In this document: one piece after another, positions 1 to 11,654 of the stretch | How positions within the stretch are numbered: position 1 is the stretch's first letter | How the letters are laid out: each line of letters opens with the position of its first letter | NCBI GenBank assembly: GCA_037126765.1 | Contig: JBBCBC010000002.1 | Location: 47,434,889 to 47,498,888 of the forward strand | Reading direction: 5' to 3' | Origin: Stenogyne calaminthoides | Taxonomy: Eukaryota > Streptophyta > Magnoliopsida > Lamiales > Lamiaceae | DNA: 64,000 bases | Notes under the pieces: generated by a model | Seen by the model: only the letters and a program-made list of their open reading frames with translations | What the model was told of the DNA's origin: nothing | Databases searched by the model: none | Program-made: the position numbers and the translations under genes

Positions 1-66
1 AAATATTACAAATTAGTTAGGACATGGTATTTTCGGTAATGGCAAATGCTAAGGAAATACACCAAC

Positions 67-3000
67 CTTCTGTCTGCCCATTTTCAGCATAACCAGATCC
101 CCGTCCTCTTATTAAAACAGTTGATCCTGTTGCATTCATTATGTGGTTTACATACTGGTCCTGCAATTACAAAACCAACCAGCAGCAACAGAAAAAGAAT
201 CTCTCCAGATTGCATGGAGATGGCGGAGATTCAGACATTAGAATATCTTATTTTTTATGTGAGAAAAGTGAAAGCAAACTTAACTCATTAATTAGATCTA
301 AGTAAAAATTAGTATACAGCAGGTTTTGGCAGAATTATATACATGCATGAGATATGACATGAAAGCACTAAATGATCCAACAGAACCATGCACGCATATA
401 ACATTAATTCAGTAACAAAACTGTGCGCTCTTATGTTCCCCTAGTCTCCTCCCCATTAAGTATCTAGCCCAGAAAAACCTTGATTGAAAGTCCAATAATG
501 AGATTGTAAAATGAAAGGAACAATTGAGAGACAACTAGTAAAGGGACATGGAGATATTACTAAACATTTTCAATGGAAAAAGTGATAATTCCTCAAACTA
601 GTCCTACATTACTTCTCCATAAACTCAACCACAAACATCCACTTAGAAAGGAAACAACAAACAAACATGGAAAAAGGAAAGAACAAAAGGGGGAAAAGGA
701 AAAAACACATACACAGAACATAACAATACAAGATGGTGGACAGATAACAGAGAAACTAAATGAACCACAAAGGATGAGACAAAGTGAAATAAATGAATAC
801 AGGAAAAGCTCACATTAGGACCACGGATACGAGAAACGATGTTCACTGCAGAGTCTACCTCAAATCCCAAAAAGATACAGGTACTTAATAAATGATCAAC
901 CTGAGGCATGGCAGTTATTGAGTTAGTCACAGATTTCCTAATCATGCAGCTTTCAACACCTGCAAGGTTTAGAAATACCTTAACTCCACTGTTTAATTTC
1001 GCCTGTTTCAGCATTTCTTCCACCATAGTGGCAGCAAGATCAACTGCTTTAATTCGTTCTGCTGTTGTTTCAAACTGAAACCAAAACATAAAATGTCCCC
1101 ATAAGAGTAAAAACGAAGAATACAGGAACGCAAGATTGAAAAGAAGGCACAAAAATTGTGCAAGTTACACACTCGTACCATATTACCAGTTACCCTAATT
1201 GTAAAGAAATGATCAGGTGTGATTATTTTAAGTACAATAAACCATACTCCAATTCTCAGGAATTTGGATTTAAAAGACTGTATTAACAATCGAGACGCTC
1301 CAAAAGGAAAAAAATGTGGATTTGAAGCATACCGTTGGTGCAAAAAATTAAATAGTATCCATTAGTAGAGCTATTAAGTGGGGCTCATGAAGCACATTAT
1401 TGGGTTTAAGTTTTTTAACAATATGAAACCCTGCTGTAGAACATGTGGTCTCCAACCAAATATGACCTTGAAAAGTTCTAAACTAAACAACTCCAAACTG
1501 CTTAGCCAGTCTAATAACAACAATACCTTGATTACCAAAAATCATTTTATAAGGTCAGCTGGAAAATAACATTGTAGACAAATTTGTTTGCTATAAGTGA
1601 AAATCTAATCAACAGACCATTTTTTTTCATATGAAATGCAAATATTGTATTGGACTGACTTTGGAATTCCAGTATTGCAATAATAAGGCAATGAGGAGTG
1701 ATTCTAAGGAACGATGGCACTTGGCAGTCTCCTCAAGTTTTACAATAATAAGGCAATTACCTTTACCACTTTCCACATCATCCACAAGATTATATACTTA
1801 CATGTGAGGCCGCAGATATATGAAGATACAGAGGTCTCTCCCCATCAGGTGGCGCATTAGGCAGGTGATACTTCCCCCTGTGTTCCATTTTAAAAGTTAT
1901 TCATACAGAACAGACAAAGGTAAATGCAAAGAAAAAACCAGCGGGAGCCTACTTACCGAGTTATTACTACAGCCCCTGTACTCCTTTGGATCTGAAAAAT
2001 GCCAGACAAGTGTCAAGTAACAACACATAAAGTCATCAACTCCCAACCAAGAACAAATATCAATATTATACACCACATTCAGCTATCTGCAGTAATTTTT
2101 ACTTCTTAAGAAGTCCTTGGTTACCTAAGCCAAAACATTGATACTTACCTCTTCCTGAGTTTGGCGCTTTGTGAGCTTATATCGTATAGCAGAGTCAGCA
2201 TCATTTATGACAATTTCTCTTGCTATCAGTTCATCTTGAATCTTTGGCTTCAATTGAAAAGAATATGAACTAAGTGAGTAGTGAGTACAGGAGTTGTCTA
2301 AAAATCCGAGAGTGTAACAAGAGTCTGGAAGCATTATTATAAAACTAGTGACAATGTGAAGAAACATACTCCATTAAAAAAAAAAATTAAAAAAAAAGAA
2401 AGAAAGATGAGAAGTAGGACATATGATAATGATAATAATATTAAAATGACATTCTCTATACATTCCATTACCCAAGTGAGAAGCATGAAAACTTCCAAGC
2501 AGAAAACAACCAAACATTGAGAGTTTGACTTCATGAAAATCATTAACTAGAAAGATTTGACTATGCAAGCAAGAATCAAAAACATAAGAGCACAACCATG
2601 TCTTTGGGAAAAATAACGGATCAATTCAGAGATATTCTTACTTGGACTAGCTTTTGGGCAATGGCAGTAGCATGCTGCTGCAAAGGCTCCTGAACCACTT
2701 GCAGATGGGTTGAACTAGAAGTGGATAAAGGGATTGCAAGAGAAGCACCAGCTACAGCAGATATATTAGGCAAATTTATCCCCGGAAAATATCCCATGTT
2801 TGCCAGTGGGAGAATCCCTGGAACTGCTACTCCACAAGAAACCAACGACTCATCTGGCTGATCCCACTTTCTTCTTTTTCTACGATAATTAAAAAAAGGA
2901 ATTTTTTGCTATTAGATAAAAACAACTTACAACTGTTAAACCAAAACCTTATTGATCTATTTATTCATAGTGGGATACAACTATGGATGGACGCTGGTTA

Positions 3001-3524
3001 ATGGAGAGCCGTCATCCCTATTACATGGATTAATAGGACAACATTATAGACTGGAACATGTGCTCAATCCCAAGACACACCAAACAGAGGAACATGCACC
3101 AGCTATCTATCTCTGAAATTAAAATTTCAGTTCTCAAGTTTTCTAAACACGACTCTTAACTATATATGACAGTGCTATTTCTCTCATTTGTTAAATTAAC
3201 AGTTTCTCATATTATCGACCAATTTTTGCTGCAGTATCAATGAGCTTCATCAATCTCATAAATCACACAGCAAAAAGTAGAAAAATTAAACTACTTTATG
3301 ATCAACTAAAAGAGCTTTCAACCCATTAGCTCATCCTAAAACAAATAAAAGTTCAACACGATGCAGAGAAAGAGCAACACAAGCATTCAGCTTAGTATGA
3401 GAGGGGGAAAAAAAAGAGCAAATTAATTCAATCCCCAAAAGCATTAGAGCAACACACACCTTTGCTTGGTCATTGACGAATCAGATTCGGATGATGAAAC
3501 CCTAGCGTAACTGTCCTCCGTCAT
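67..3524 (-). CDS. RIK: KH-domain RNA-binding protein, RIK/KHDC4 family (5' part of gene, runs off left edge)
   Basis: Seven coding exons can be read on the minus strand: 3524-3460, 2879-2642, 2247-2149, 1991-1957, 1877-1802, 1074-814 and 160-67. All junctions are GT-AG and phases agree, giving about 289 residues before the window ends. The start is the ATG at 3524. The protein opens with an acidic Ser-rich stretch, then KRRKWDQP, which is typical of this family. Next come DELIAREIVINDAD and KLTKRQTQEE, a first KH-type segment (STGAVVITRGKY), AERIKAVDLAATMVEEMLKQ, and a second (FLGFEVDSAVNIVSRIRGPN followed by DQYVNHIM...GSTVLIRGRGSG). In plants this family includes RIK, which interacts with the RS2/AS1 MYB protein; animal KHDC4 acts in splicing. 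A nuclear RNA-binding role is family knowledge. The 87-codon exon 1074-814 contains a possible internal donor that I did not use, because the uninterrupted frame stays open. The 3' exons lie outside the window. Confidence 0.85.
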
Positions 3525-4078
3525 TGATTATATCAATTACTTCTCAAAACCTTTATCCTCCTCGACTGATTAATTTCCTTCGATTTCAGATTGAAATTGC
3601 GCTATTTCTACCTCAATTGTACAAAAATTCGCGGGTTTTTAACTAATAATATGAATTTATGAGCTTGGATGGACCGTAAATTTTGGGCAAATTTGAGGAA
3701 AATATGAAGCGTGATGAGGCGCGTGACCTGCGCGTGCTTATTGACAATCTTCGCTTTTAATGGGCCTTTGTGCACTGGGTTAGTTTATTTTTTAACGGGC
3801 CGTAGTGGCCTACATAGTATTTGGCCCAATTGATAATGGCCTTTTTTAATTTACTGTTGTTACTTGCTACCCAATAAGACAATTTTAATTTTGACATTAG
3901 TTTGAAAATCTAAACAGATGATGTTAAATACTTAAATCTTAATATATATATATATTTATTTATTTATTATTTTTTAGAATGAATATACATTTATTTTTAT
4001 TCTGAGTTGGGTTTATAACTTTATATGGAGCCTAAATTACAAGATTATGCTATGAATTATGATTAATGAATTACCATT
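3525..4078. other. upstream region of the RIK-like gene
   Basis: About 550 bp lie between the RIK-like start codon and the first base of retroelement A. The proximal part should be its 5' UTR and promoter. The distal part is AT-rich, with a short TA run near 3943-3960. I see no gene. The last five bases, CCATT at 4074-4078, would be the left target-site copy of element A, but the matching right copy has been lost. Confidence 0.6.
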
Positions 4079-4917
4079 TGTTGTAACCGAATAATTTCTG
4101 AACGGGAAACTCAACATCTAGGGGTGAGTTGCATAAAACCTCCGAGGAAACCCTAACTCTACCTTCTTGCGACCTGGATAGGTCGCTCGCTCAATAGATT
4201 AAAATTGTGCTTATGTCGGGGCCAGATCTAGCCTCACCCGAGCTGGATGACCGAGACCTGACAAGACCCCGATTCGCGGCCTAGGGGAGGCACAAGTCCC
4301 GTAAGGCGGCGCCTGCGACTCTGAGCCTCGGGAAGAAAGTCGGACCAGTGAAGACTTTCCCCAAAACGGAAAACTGTTTTCTGGCTTTCAGAAAACAGCT
4401 GAGCAGGTTACCCCAACAAGGGCGAGTCAGACGTGCGACCTCAGATTTTGGATTCGCGACCTCGGGAACAGTACCAGCGACCTCCAGCGAGCAGTCCCTA
4501 GGAAAGAGGTCGCCCCGTTTTTCCGCCCGAGCGCGCTACCCGGCAACCAGAGCCGGCTCCATTTAATGCACCTTGCAGGCCATTAAATGCCTAGGTCCTA
4601 GGTCCCTAGAGGGGCTATACCCCAAGGGTTTGTAGTATAAATACATGTAATTAAAGCTCAAAAAGGGGTTCCAACCTTCACATTCAATACAAAGGCTTTA
4701 TTAGCCAAAAAAAGAGGCATTTGGCCCAAACACTCTTGCAATTTATTGCTTTCTAACACTCCAAATAATAAGCATTAAAGCATATCATCATCACATTAAT
4801 GAAGAACATTCCCTTTGTTCTTCATTAATTCTCACCAACTCCACATCATAAATAGTTTGATGCCAATCATAGCCACATCAATGCCTTAATCATCTTTTCA
4901 TATTTTTGGTATCAACA
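4079..4917 (+). repeat. 5' LTR of element A
   Basis: An 839-bp LTR bounded by TG (4079) and CA (4916-4917). Its first 64 bases match the 3' LTR at 27662 with one difference; the rest is much less similar. A TATA-like stretch (GTATAAATAC) near 4635 is a plausible promoter. The region is rich in GGTCGC/GCGACC motifs. Confidence 0.85.
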
Positions 4918-4936
4918 ATTGGCGCTAGAAGAAGGG
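4918..4936 (+). other. primer binding site of element A
   Basis: The sequence ATTGGCGCTAGAAGAAGGG follows the CA end of the 5' LTR directly. TGGCGCT at this position is what a tRNA-primed minus-strand start looks like. I do not assign the tRNA. Confidence 0.6.
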
Positions 4937-5046
4937 TGTTTCACTAGAATTTTTCCAGATTTTCTATTGATACACCCTTTCGAATCTTCAAATCTTCAAC
5001 AATCTCATTCGAATCTTTATATCCTCATCATACTCGAAGCCTTGTC

Positions 5047-6582
5047 ATGGCATCCACGGGGGTGCAGGCTTCCGGCCGGCTAGAGGAGGTCACTTCCAGC
5101 AATGAAGGTCCTCTCAAGAACCTGGCCAATATCAAAACTCCGGAGGATCTCAGGGAGGCTATGAAAATCCTCCGGCGGCGACAGCGCGACCTCGCTGGCG
5201 AGCATAGCGGGCCTCATCGGTGAGCCGAGTCCCACCGCCTTTCTAGGTCCCGGGGAAAGAGGAAGATGGATGAAAACTCCCGACCTAGGCACAGACCAGC
5301 GAAGACCAATCACACGACGAGGGAGTCCGGCGGGGCACGCCGCGCCCAGAGTCCTCGGGAAAAAACTCCCTCCCCTCTCAGAGGAAGTTTCCCACAACCA
5401 CGACAGTCTGAGTCCGTCTTTGAGAGATTGGGCAGCCACGCACCTCGAAAGCCCCGAGGTCGTCAGAATGAATCCAGAGCCGACTCCTTCACAATCCGGC
5501 GTAACTTGGAAACCTCTTTCGAGGTAGAGGATTTTTGAGGTCGAAGGAACGAGGGGAACGAGGGGCCGAAGGCCTCGATACTATCTCGTTTAGGTCCACG
5601 AGCATCTCATCGACCTCCTAACCACGGAAATGAGCAGCTCGAGGCCATCAAAGAAACTCTCAAGAAGCTGCAGGATCGATTAGACCAGCAGGAAGGACCC
5701 GCGACGTTGGCGCTCGTCCCGATCTCGCCTTTAGCCCCGGCCATTGTCTATGCCCCGGCACAGGTCAAAATCAACACGACCTCGATCAATCAGTATAATG
5801 GGGACTCCGACCCGACCATTCATCTAGGGAAATTCTCCGACCACATGGCTTCCATGGGGGCCACTGATGCGACACAATGTCGGCTTTTCCTTCTCACTCT
5901 GGGCGACCAGGCCTATAGGTGGTTCAAATCTCTAACTCCGAACTCCATCGAGTCCTTCCACCAGCTCGTCGGTCTTTTCCTTAACCATTTCGTCACCTTG
6001 GCCCCAAGGCAACCAACGAAACAACTCTTCGCGACCATTCAGCAGGGTCCCACGGAGTCGGACCGAGACTACATCGAGAGAGTCGATAACTTTCTCCTAG
6101 GTGGAGAACCCATGGGAGATGAGGTCAAAGTGATGGGAGTTGTTCGAGGCTTACAATTCAACACTAAGTTGTGGAAGCTCATGCATAAGGAATACCCGAG
6201 CACGTATGCGGAGTCCCAGTACAAGGCAGGAAATCACATTAGCCGGGCTGAGATGATGGCCCTGCGCTTGGGGGAGCAAATCCAAGAGGGCGAGGTAAAG
6301 AAGCTCGCGACAGTAGAGCCGAGCTCGCATAAGAAAAGTGGCGGCCATCGCAAGACCAATAACTTTAAGCCTTTTAGCAGTGAAATTGAGGTCAAGCTGT
6401 TGGGGGTACTAAGCACCACTCCAAACAAAGTCTATGATCAAATCAAGGACAAGAAACTTTTGGATCAGCCCCGCAAAATCACAAAGGAGAACGGGAAGAT
6501 GAATCCCAACAAATACTGTCACTACCATGAGAGCATCGGACACAACACCAGTGAATGTCGCGACCTTCTCCGACAATTGTAG
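5047..6582 (+). pseudogene. gag of element A (broken)
   Basis: The first ATG after the primer site is at 5047 (MASTGVQASGRLEEV) but its frame stops at TGA 5221-5223. A frame around 5266-5538 continues the basic, Arg-rich N-terminal region. The conserved Gag core begins near 5707: GDSDPTIHLGKFSDHM, CRLFLLTLGDQAYRWFKSL, FHQLVGLFLNHF and ESDRDYIERV are hallmarks of the Retrotrans_gag domain. A zinc knuckle of type C-x2-H-x4-H-x4-C (CHYHESIGHNTSEC) lies at the end. A TAG at 6580-6582 separates it from the next segment, where the same frame continues. The capsid role is family knowledge; this copy cannot make a full-length Gag. Confidence 0.85.
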
Positions 6583-7395
6583 AAGCTTTATGAGGACGAA
6601 AAGCTAGATGACTACGTGAAGAAACGTCTGAACAACCAGCCACAACCACAGTGGCCTCAGGAAAATCCAGGGCCCGCCGGCCAGCAACCCCTTCCTTCTT
6701 TTCCCGACAATGCTGCGGAAAGGGCCGTCCAGATGATCGCTCCGTTGGGAGGTAACATCGGCGGGATCCTCCCGTCGATGTCTATGTCGCGATGCAGGCG
6801 TAATGCCGAAATACGAGCTCTAAATCATATACACCAGACTTTCTCCCAAGTCAACCACGCAGCCGAGAAAACCAGTTCGCACGCTTTCTCGGACGAAGAC
6901 AAGCAGGGTGTGCAATATCCGAATAATGACCCCATAGTGATCTCGACCAAGATTATGGGGGTAATGGTTCATCGTCTACTAATTGATAACGGCTCTTTCT
7001 GCAACATCCTATTCAAAAGCGCTCTCGACCAGATCGGGAACTTCTCCGAATATATCGAACCTTGCGACCTCACTATAAAGGGGTTCGGGGACTCTTCCGT
7101 GAAACCCTATGGGGCAATCCGGTTGGCAGTCAAATTGGTCTCGGATCGGGATCCGGAGGTAAGGGTGACAAGACAGCTCGATTTTATCATTGCCGATCTT
7201 CCCTCGACATACAACGGTTTTCTGGGAAGACCTTTCGAACATGAGTTCGAGGCTGCGCCTCGCCCACTATTATTGCATCAAATTCCCAACCCTGGGAGGG
7301 CCCGTAGGAACGATCAAGGGGAATCAGGCAATGTCTAGAGGATGTTTGTTACAGGTCGACGCCAAGCCAGGCACGACCATGGCGACCCTCTAGAC
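6583..7395 (+). pseudogene. aspartic protease region of element A
   Basis: The open stretch 6616-7338 links Gag to the retroviral-type protease. A Pro/Gln-rich linker comes first. The active-site segment then reads VHRLLIDNGSFCNILF, so the triad is D-N-G rather than D-T-G or D-S-G, as is often seen in Tat elements. IKGFGDSSVKPYGAIRLAV, DFIIADLPSTYNGFLGRP and ALRLAHYY-like sequence in an overlapping frame are the expected downstream protease segments. The frame shifts near 7240 and a TAG follows, so this segment is broken. Confidence 0.8.
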
Positions 7396-7573
7396 GGGGA
7401 CAATTATGATAGTGACGAAAGACTATCCCGGTGACCCGACCTCGCCACCAACGAACGTACCCAGCAAAAGAATAAAAGTTGCCAACGTCGAGGAAGTGGC
7501 CGATCTCGAGCCCAGAATAGGTTATGAGCCTATTGATGACCCACGATGGGCGAGAGGACAATGAGCCACAACG

Positions 7574-9000
7574 GTGGAAGAGCTCGAGAGAGTCCCAGTT
7601 AGCGAAACCCGACCCGAGATAGAGGTGATCATCGGGACCACCCTCGGTCCCGAAATGCGAAGTCATGTGATCGAGTTCCTGAAAGCCAACTTGGACATTT
7701 TTGCCTGGTCCCACAGAGATATGGTCGGGATAGATCCCGAGGTCACTTGCCATCAGCTTCACATCGATCCTTCAAAGAAACCAGTCTCGCAGAAGAGAAG
7801 GAATTTGGTCCGGAGAAATATGCGGCCCTGGCCGAGGAGGTTAAGAAGCTCCTAGATAACCAACTAATTGAGCAAGCTGATAAGCCTCAATGGGTAGCGA
7901 ATGTGGTGTTGGTAAAAAAACGAACAACTCATGGAGGTTGTGCATTGATTTTACGGATCTAAACGATGCTTGCCCCAAAGATCATTTCCCCATGCCGCAC
8001 ATCGACCACCTGATCGACAATACGGCGGGGCACGGGGTGATGTCGTTCATGGGCTCGTTCGCGGGCTACCATCAAATAGCCATGCACCGAGATGACCAAA
8101 ATCACACTTCTTTTCTGACAGAAAAGAACATCTACTGCTGGAGGCGCATGCCTTTTGGTCTGAAGAACGTCGGGGCAACGTATCAAAGGTTGGTCAATCG
8201 CATGTTTGCGGACCAAATCGGCAAGACCATGGAGGTGTATATCGATGATCTGGTGGTTAAAAGCAAGAGAAGAGAAGACCATCTGGGGGACCTCGCCCAG
8301 GCCTTCGACATCTTAAGGTAATATAAGATGAAACTGAACCCCAAGAAGTGCAACTTTGGGGTGGAGTCCGGAAAGTTCTTGGGGCATATGGTGAGCCATC
8401 GCTGGATTGAGGCAAACCCGACCAAGATCCAGGCCTTGCTCGACATGAGAGCCCCACAGAACATCAAGGAAGTTCAGAGGTTGACAAGGCGGTTGGCCGC
8501 ACTAAATCGTTTATCTCGCGGATGGGGGACAAATGTAAACCTTTCTTTGATACAATCAGAAAGGGGAGGTTCAAATGGACAACTCAAAGCCAGCTCGCGT
8601 TCGAGAGCATAAAAGATTACCTATCAAACACGCAGATTATCGCGAAGCCCATCCCGGGGAAAAAACTTTACCTTTACTTGGCGGCCTCGGAGACCGCATT
8701 AAGCGCCGTATTGGTCCGGGCTGAGGGGCAAGACCATCTGTCGATCTACTTTGTGAGCAAGACTTTGAACGATGCCGAGCTAAGATACCCCCCTCTAGAG
8801 AAGTTCGCCTACGGCCCTCGTAATGAGTGTCAGAAAGCTCCGGCCATATTTTTTCGACCACCATGTTAAGGTCTTGACCTCGTTACCCTTGCGTCGAATA
8901 CTCCATCGACCAGATACCGCAGAAAGATGCCTCAAGTGGTCGGTGGAGATCGGGCAGTTCGGCATCACATATGCACCCCAGACGGCAATAAAGGCACAAG
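7574..9000 (+). pseudogene. reverse transcriptase and RNase H of element A (frameshifted)
   Basis: The region codes for Tat-type RT in pieces. The N-terminal connection (VIEFLKANLDIFAWSHRDMVGIDPEV) is at 7574-7855, a second frame covers 7747-7962, and the catalytic core is at 7890-8321. Core motifs are CIDFTDLNDACPKDHFPMPHID, FAGYHQIAMH, YCWRRMPFGLKNVGATYQRL and YIDDLVVKS, with the two catalytic aspartates in YIDD. A TAA ends that frame at 8321, and the RT thumb and tether continue at 8328. RNase H follows in 8522-8990 (YLYLAASETALSAVLVR, LSIYFVSKTLNDAELRYPPLEK). At least three frameshifts or stops make it a pseudogene. Confidence 0.88.
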
Positions 9001-9899
9001 AGTTGGCGGATTTCCTCGTGGAATTGACTTTTCTGACCAAACAGGAGAACGTCGTGGAGCAACCTTGGGAGTTATATGTAGATGGTTCGGCAACCAGCGA
9101 CCGAGCTGGGGCAGGCGTGATACTAGTCAGCCCAGAAGGAAGATCTTTCACAACCGTAATCCATTTCTATTTCCAAGCGACGAACAACGAGGCCGAATAA
9201 GTAGCCTTGATCAATGGCCTAGAAATGGCCATGGCCATGGGGGTGCAGCGCGTCAAGGTTTTTTGCAATTCTCAGCTGTTAGCTTTCCAGATGACGGGCG
9301 AGTACGAGACGAGAAACGAACGGATGATGGCTTACCACAAGATCGCCCAAAATCTGATCGAAAAGCTCGAGCAGGTTGAGATATCCCAAATTCCTAGGAA
9401 GGAGAACACCCAAGCAGATGCTCTAGCTCGGTTGGCGACATCTGAAGGAGCGGCCGACATGTCAGATATAACCATCATCAAGCTCGCTGCCCCATCGGGC
9501 AGTCCGGCCCTTGTCGTACCAGTGGCAGCCGAGGAAGATACCTGGATGAGTCCGATCATTAAGTACATTAAAGATGGCGAGCTCCCCACTGATAAGATCG
9601 AGGCCCGTCGACTTCAACTGAGGGCAGGCCGATATACGATCGTCGACAACCAACTGTACAAGTGGGGTTTCACCCTCCCTTTGCTAAAGTGTGTAACCCT
9701 CGAGGTCGGTAAAGAGATCATAAAGGAGATTCATGAAGGGGTATGTGGTAACCATGCTGGAGGGCATTCAATCGCCCACAAGGTCCTGCGACAGGGCTAT
9801 TTCTGGTTAACACTGAAACAAGACGCCCTCGACTTTGCTAAAGCATGCAAAAGGTGTCAGGTCTTCGCCCCAAAAATCAGGGTGGCCCCAGAGGAGCTC
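9001..9899 (+). pseudogene. second (archaeal-type) RNase H and N-terminal part of integrase, element A
   Basis: WELYVDGSATSDRAGAGVIL with downstream TNNEAE, INGLEMAMAMGVQRVKVFCNS and ENTQADALARLAT form the additional RNase H domain that marks the Tat lineage. A TAA at 9198-9200 interrupts it. The integrase zinc-binding domain follows: an HEGVCGNHAGGHS segment and a CKRCQ segment supply the H, H, C, C ligands. The frame is then cut by element B at 9899/9900. The last five bases before the break, AGCTC at 9895-9899, are the left target-site copy. The rest of the integrase lies beyond the insertion at 22486. Confidence 0.88.
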
Positions 9900-11508
9900 T
9901 GATTAGAGGTGAAATTGAGTGAGTTACGAGCGAGTTTTAGCCATGTTTTGAGTGTTTTTAGTGATATTCTTGTGATGATTGAGCATGATCTGTATAAAAT
10001 CACTAATTTGCTTCTTTGGTTTGTATAACAGGAAAGAGGGCTGAAAATGGAGCTCGTGAGACTTCGGTGCATGAATCGGACTCCCGGTTGAAAAGATAAG
10101 AAATACTGAAAAGCATTAGTTGGAGTGAAGAAAGGTGATAGAAGAATGAGGTCGAGCACCTGGAGCTCGACCAATGCGGTTGAGCGGGCGGAAAAACAGG
10201 CAGGAGGAGGCGCTCGATCGGGTGTGGTCGAACGAAACCGCTCGACCAAGGAAGGTGCTCGAGCGAAAATGAGTCCAACGATAAAGAGGCGCTCGACTAG
10301 GTTAGGTCGAGCAGAAATGCTTGACCAGGTGCTATGATCGAGCGGTCTGATAGGCGGCGTATATAAAGCCAGACGGGAAAAATAAGAAGGGGGAACACGA
10401 ACTGGGAAGGGGGAAAAGACGGAGATTAGATAGAAAAAAGAGAGAAAAGCATTCTAGGGTTCTGGGAGAAAGGAGGAATTCATCCACGAGAAACACGATT
10501 CGATTCACAACTTTACTGGTTTACACTCTAGATTTCCTGATTTTGATTTGTCTAAATTCTCAGTTTTACTTTTGAAGTACAACTTTAGGGTTTATTTAAA
10601 TTTCCTATCCAATACTATTTTGATACTTTAATTCAATTGATTATCTATTGTTGATTTGTTTTACGTATTCGTGCATGATGATTTCTATTGAATACTTGAT
10701 TGTTTGTGAGTTGAATATCATGTTGGTAGGCTAAACCTTTGATTGCTTTGGATAGGATGATCGCATAGAAATTGTGAATTGGTTATGCAATTAGGATGAT
10801 TCAAGGTGTAAATTGGATAATCTTCTTGATTTGCTAATTTGAATAACTAATCCAATAAAAACCATTGAGTTGAGTACGAAAGTTGTTAAAGAGAGGACGA
10901 CCGAATCACTTTTTTCCAACAAATAGGCTTGAGGAGAGGGTTTGTGAAGGGGTTGGTAATATACCGGTTCATTTAGGGAGGACGACCGCATCACCCAACT
11001 TGAATAAGGGCAATAGTAATTAAGCACAATCTTAATAACTTGGTTATTTGGTGAGTGAGTTAAAGAGGGTATTAGTTTTGTAGTCGGGAATAAAAACTGA
11101 GCTTTTGTTGTACCTGATTTAGTGCGGGATTAGGGAAGTTGATTGCCTAGTTTCAGTACACTTAGGATTACTCTTTTGTACACCACGATAGTCCTCATCG
11201 CCAAACCAATTCCGAAAGTATACGTAGGGATTCCTGTCCAAAGCAACATTCTTCAATATTTGCACTTCATCTGAAGTTAGAATTATAGTTGTTATCTGTT
11301 TACTTTCGTTAATTCCATAGTAGTGAAATAGAACTATAAAATCGCATCCATTTTAGTTACGAAGCAACGATTTCCAGGGATTTACACGCATACGAAACTT
11401 CCTTTGGGTTCGATACTACTTGGTCTAAATACTTACCCTTGCTACAGTGATCCCATACTCTTGTGGGGTACCTGCTAGTTAAGAATATAGTATTTTACGA
11501 CAAAGTCA
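9900..11508 (+). repeat. 5' LTR of element B
   Basis: A 1609-bp LTR, TG...CA, nearly identical to the copy at 20872-22485. Bases 10150-10345 are packed with GCTCGA and TCGAGC hexamers on both strands, immediately upstream of a TATA box at 10360. The rest is AT-rich and contains no protein-coding frame that I recognise. Confidence 0.92.
10360..10368 (+). promoter_or_regulatory. TATA box in 5' LTR of element B
   Basis: TATATAAAG follows the GCTCGA-rich block and is preserved in the 3' LTR at 21339-21347. Its position in the first third of the LTR fits a U3 promoter that would start the element's genomic RNA. Confidence 0.7.
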
Positions 11509-11509
11509 A

Positions 11510-11527
11510 TGGAGCCGTTGCCGGGGA
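11510..11527 (+). other. primer binding site of element B
   Basis: TGGAGCCGTTGCCGGGGA starts one base after the 5' LTR. It differs by one base from TGGCGCCGTTGCCGGGGA, the tRNA-Asp-complementary site usual for Athila-type elements. Confidence 0.8.
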
Positions 11528-11654
11528 TGTGACGTATGCGCTTTGTGTAAAACTTGGAAATAGATTAGTAGCTAGTAGTGGGTGTTTTCTTTTCTGTTTT
11601 TACTATATTCTTGTGCTAGTTGCAGTTGATTTCTTTGCTTGAGTTTTCAGGTTT

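Noticed and set aside
643..813. Continuation of the RIK-like exon beyond 814
   Set aside because: The frame stays open but the sequence becomes Phe/Leu/Ser-rich. A good GT donor sits at 813-812, and the next conserved block (DQYVNHIM) begins after an AG acceptor at 162-161.
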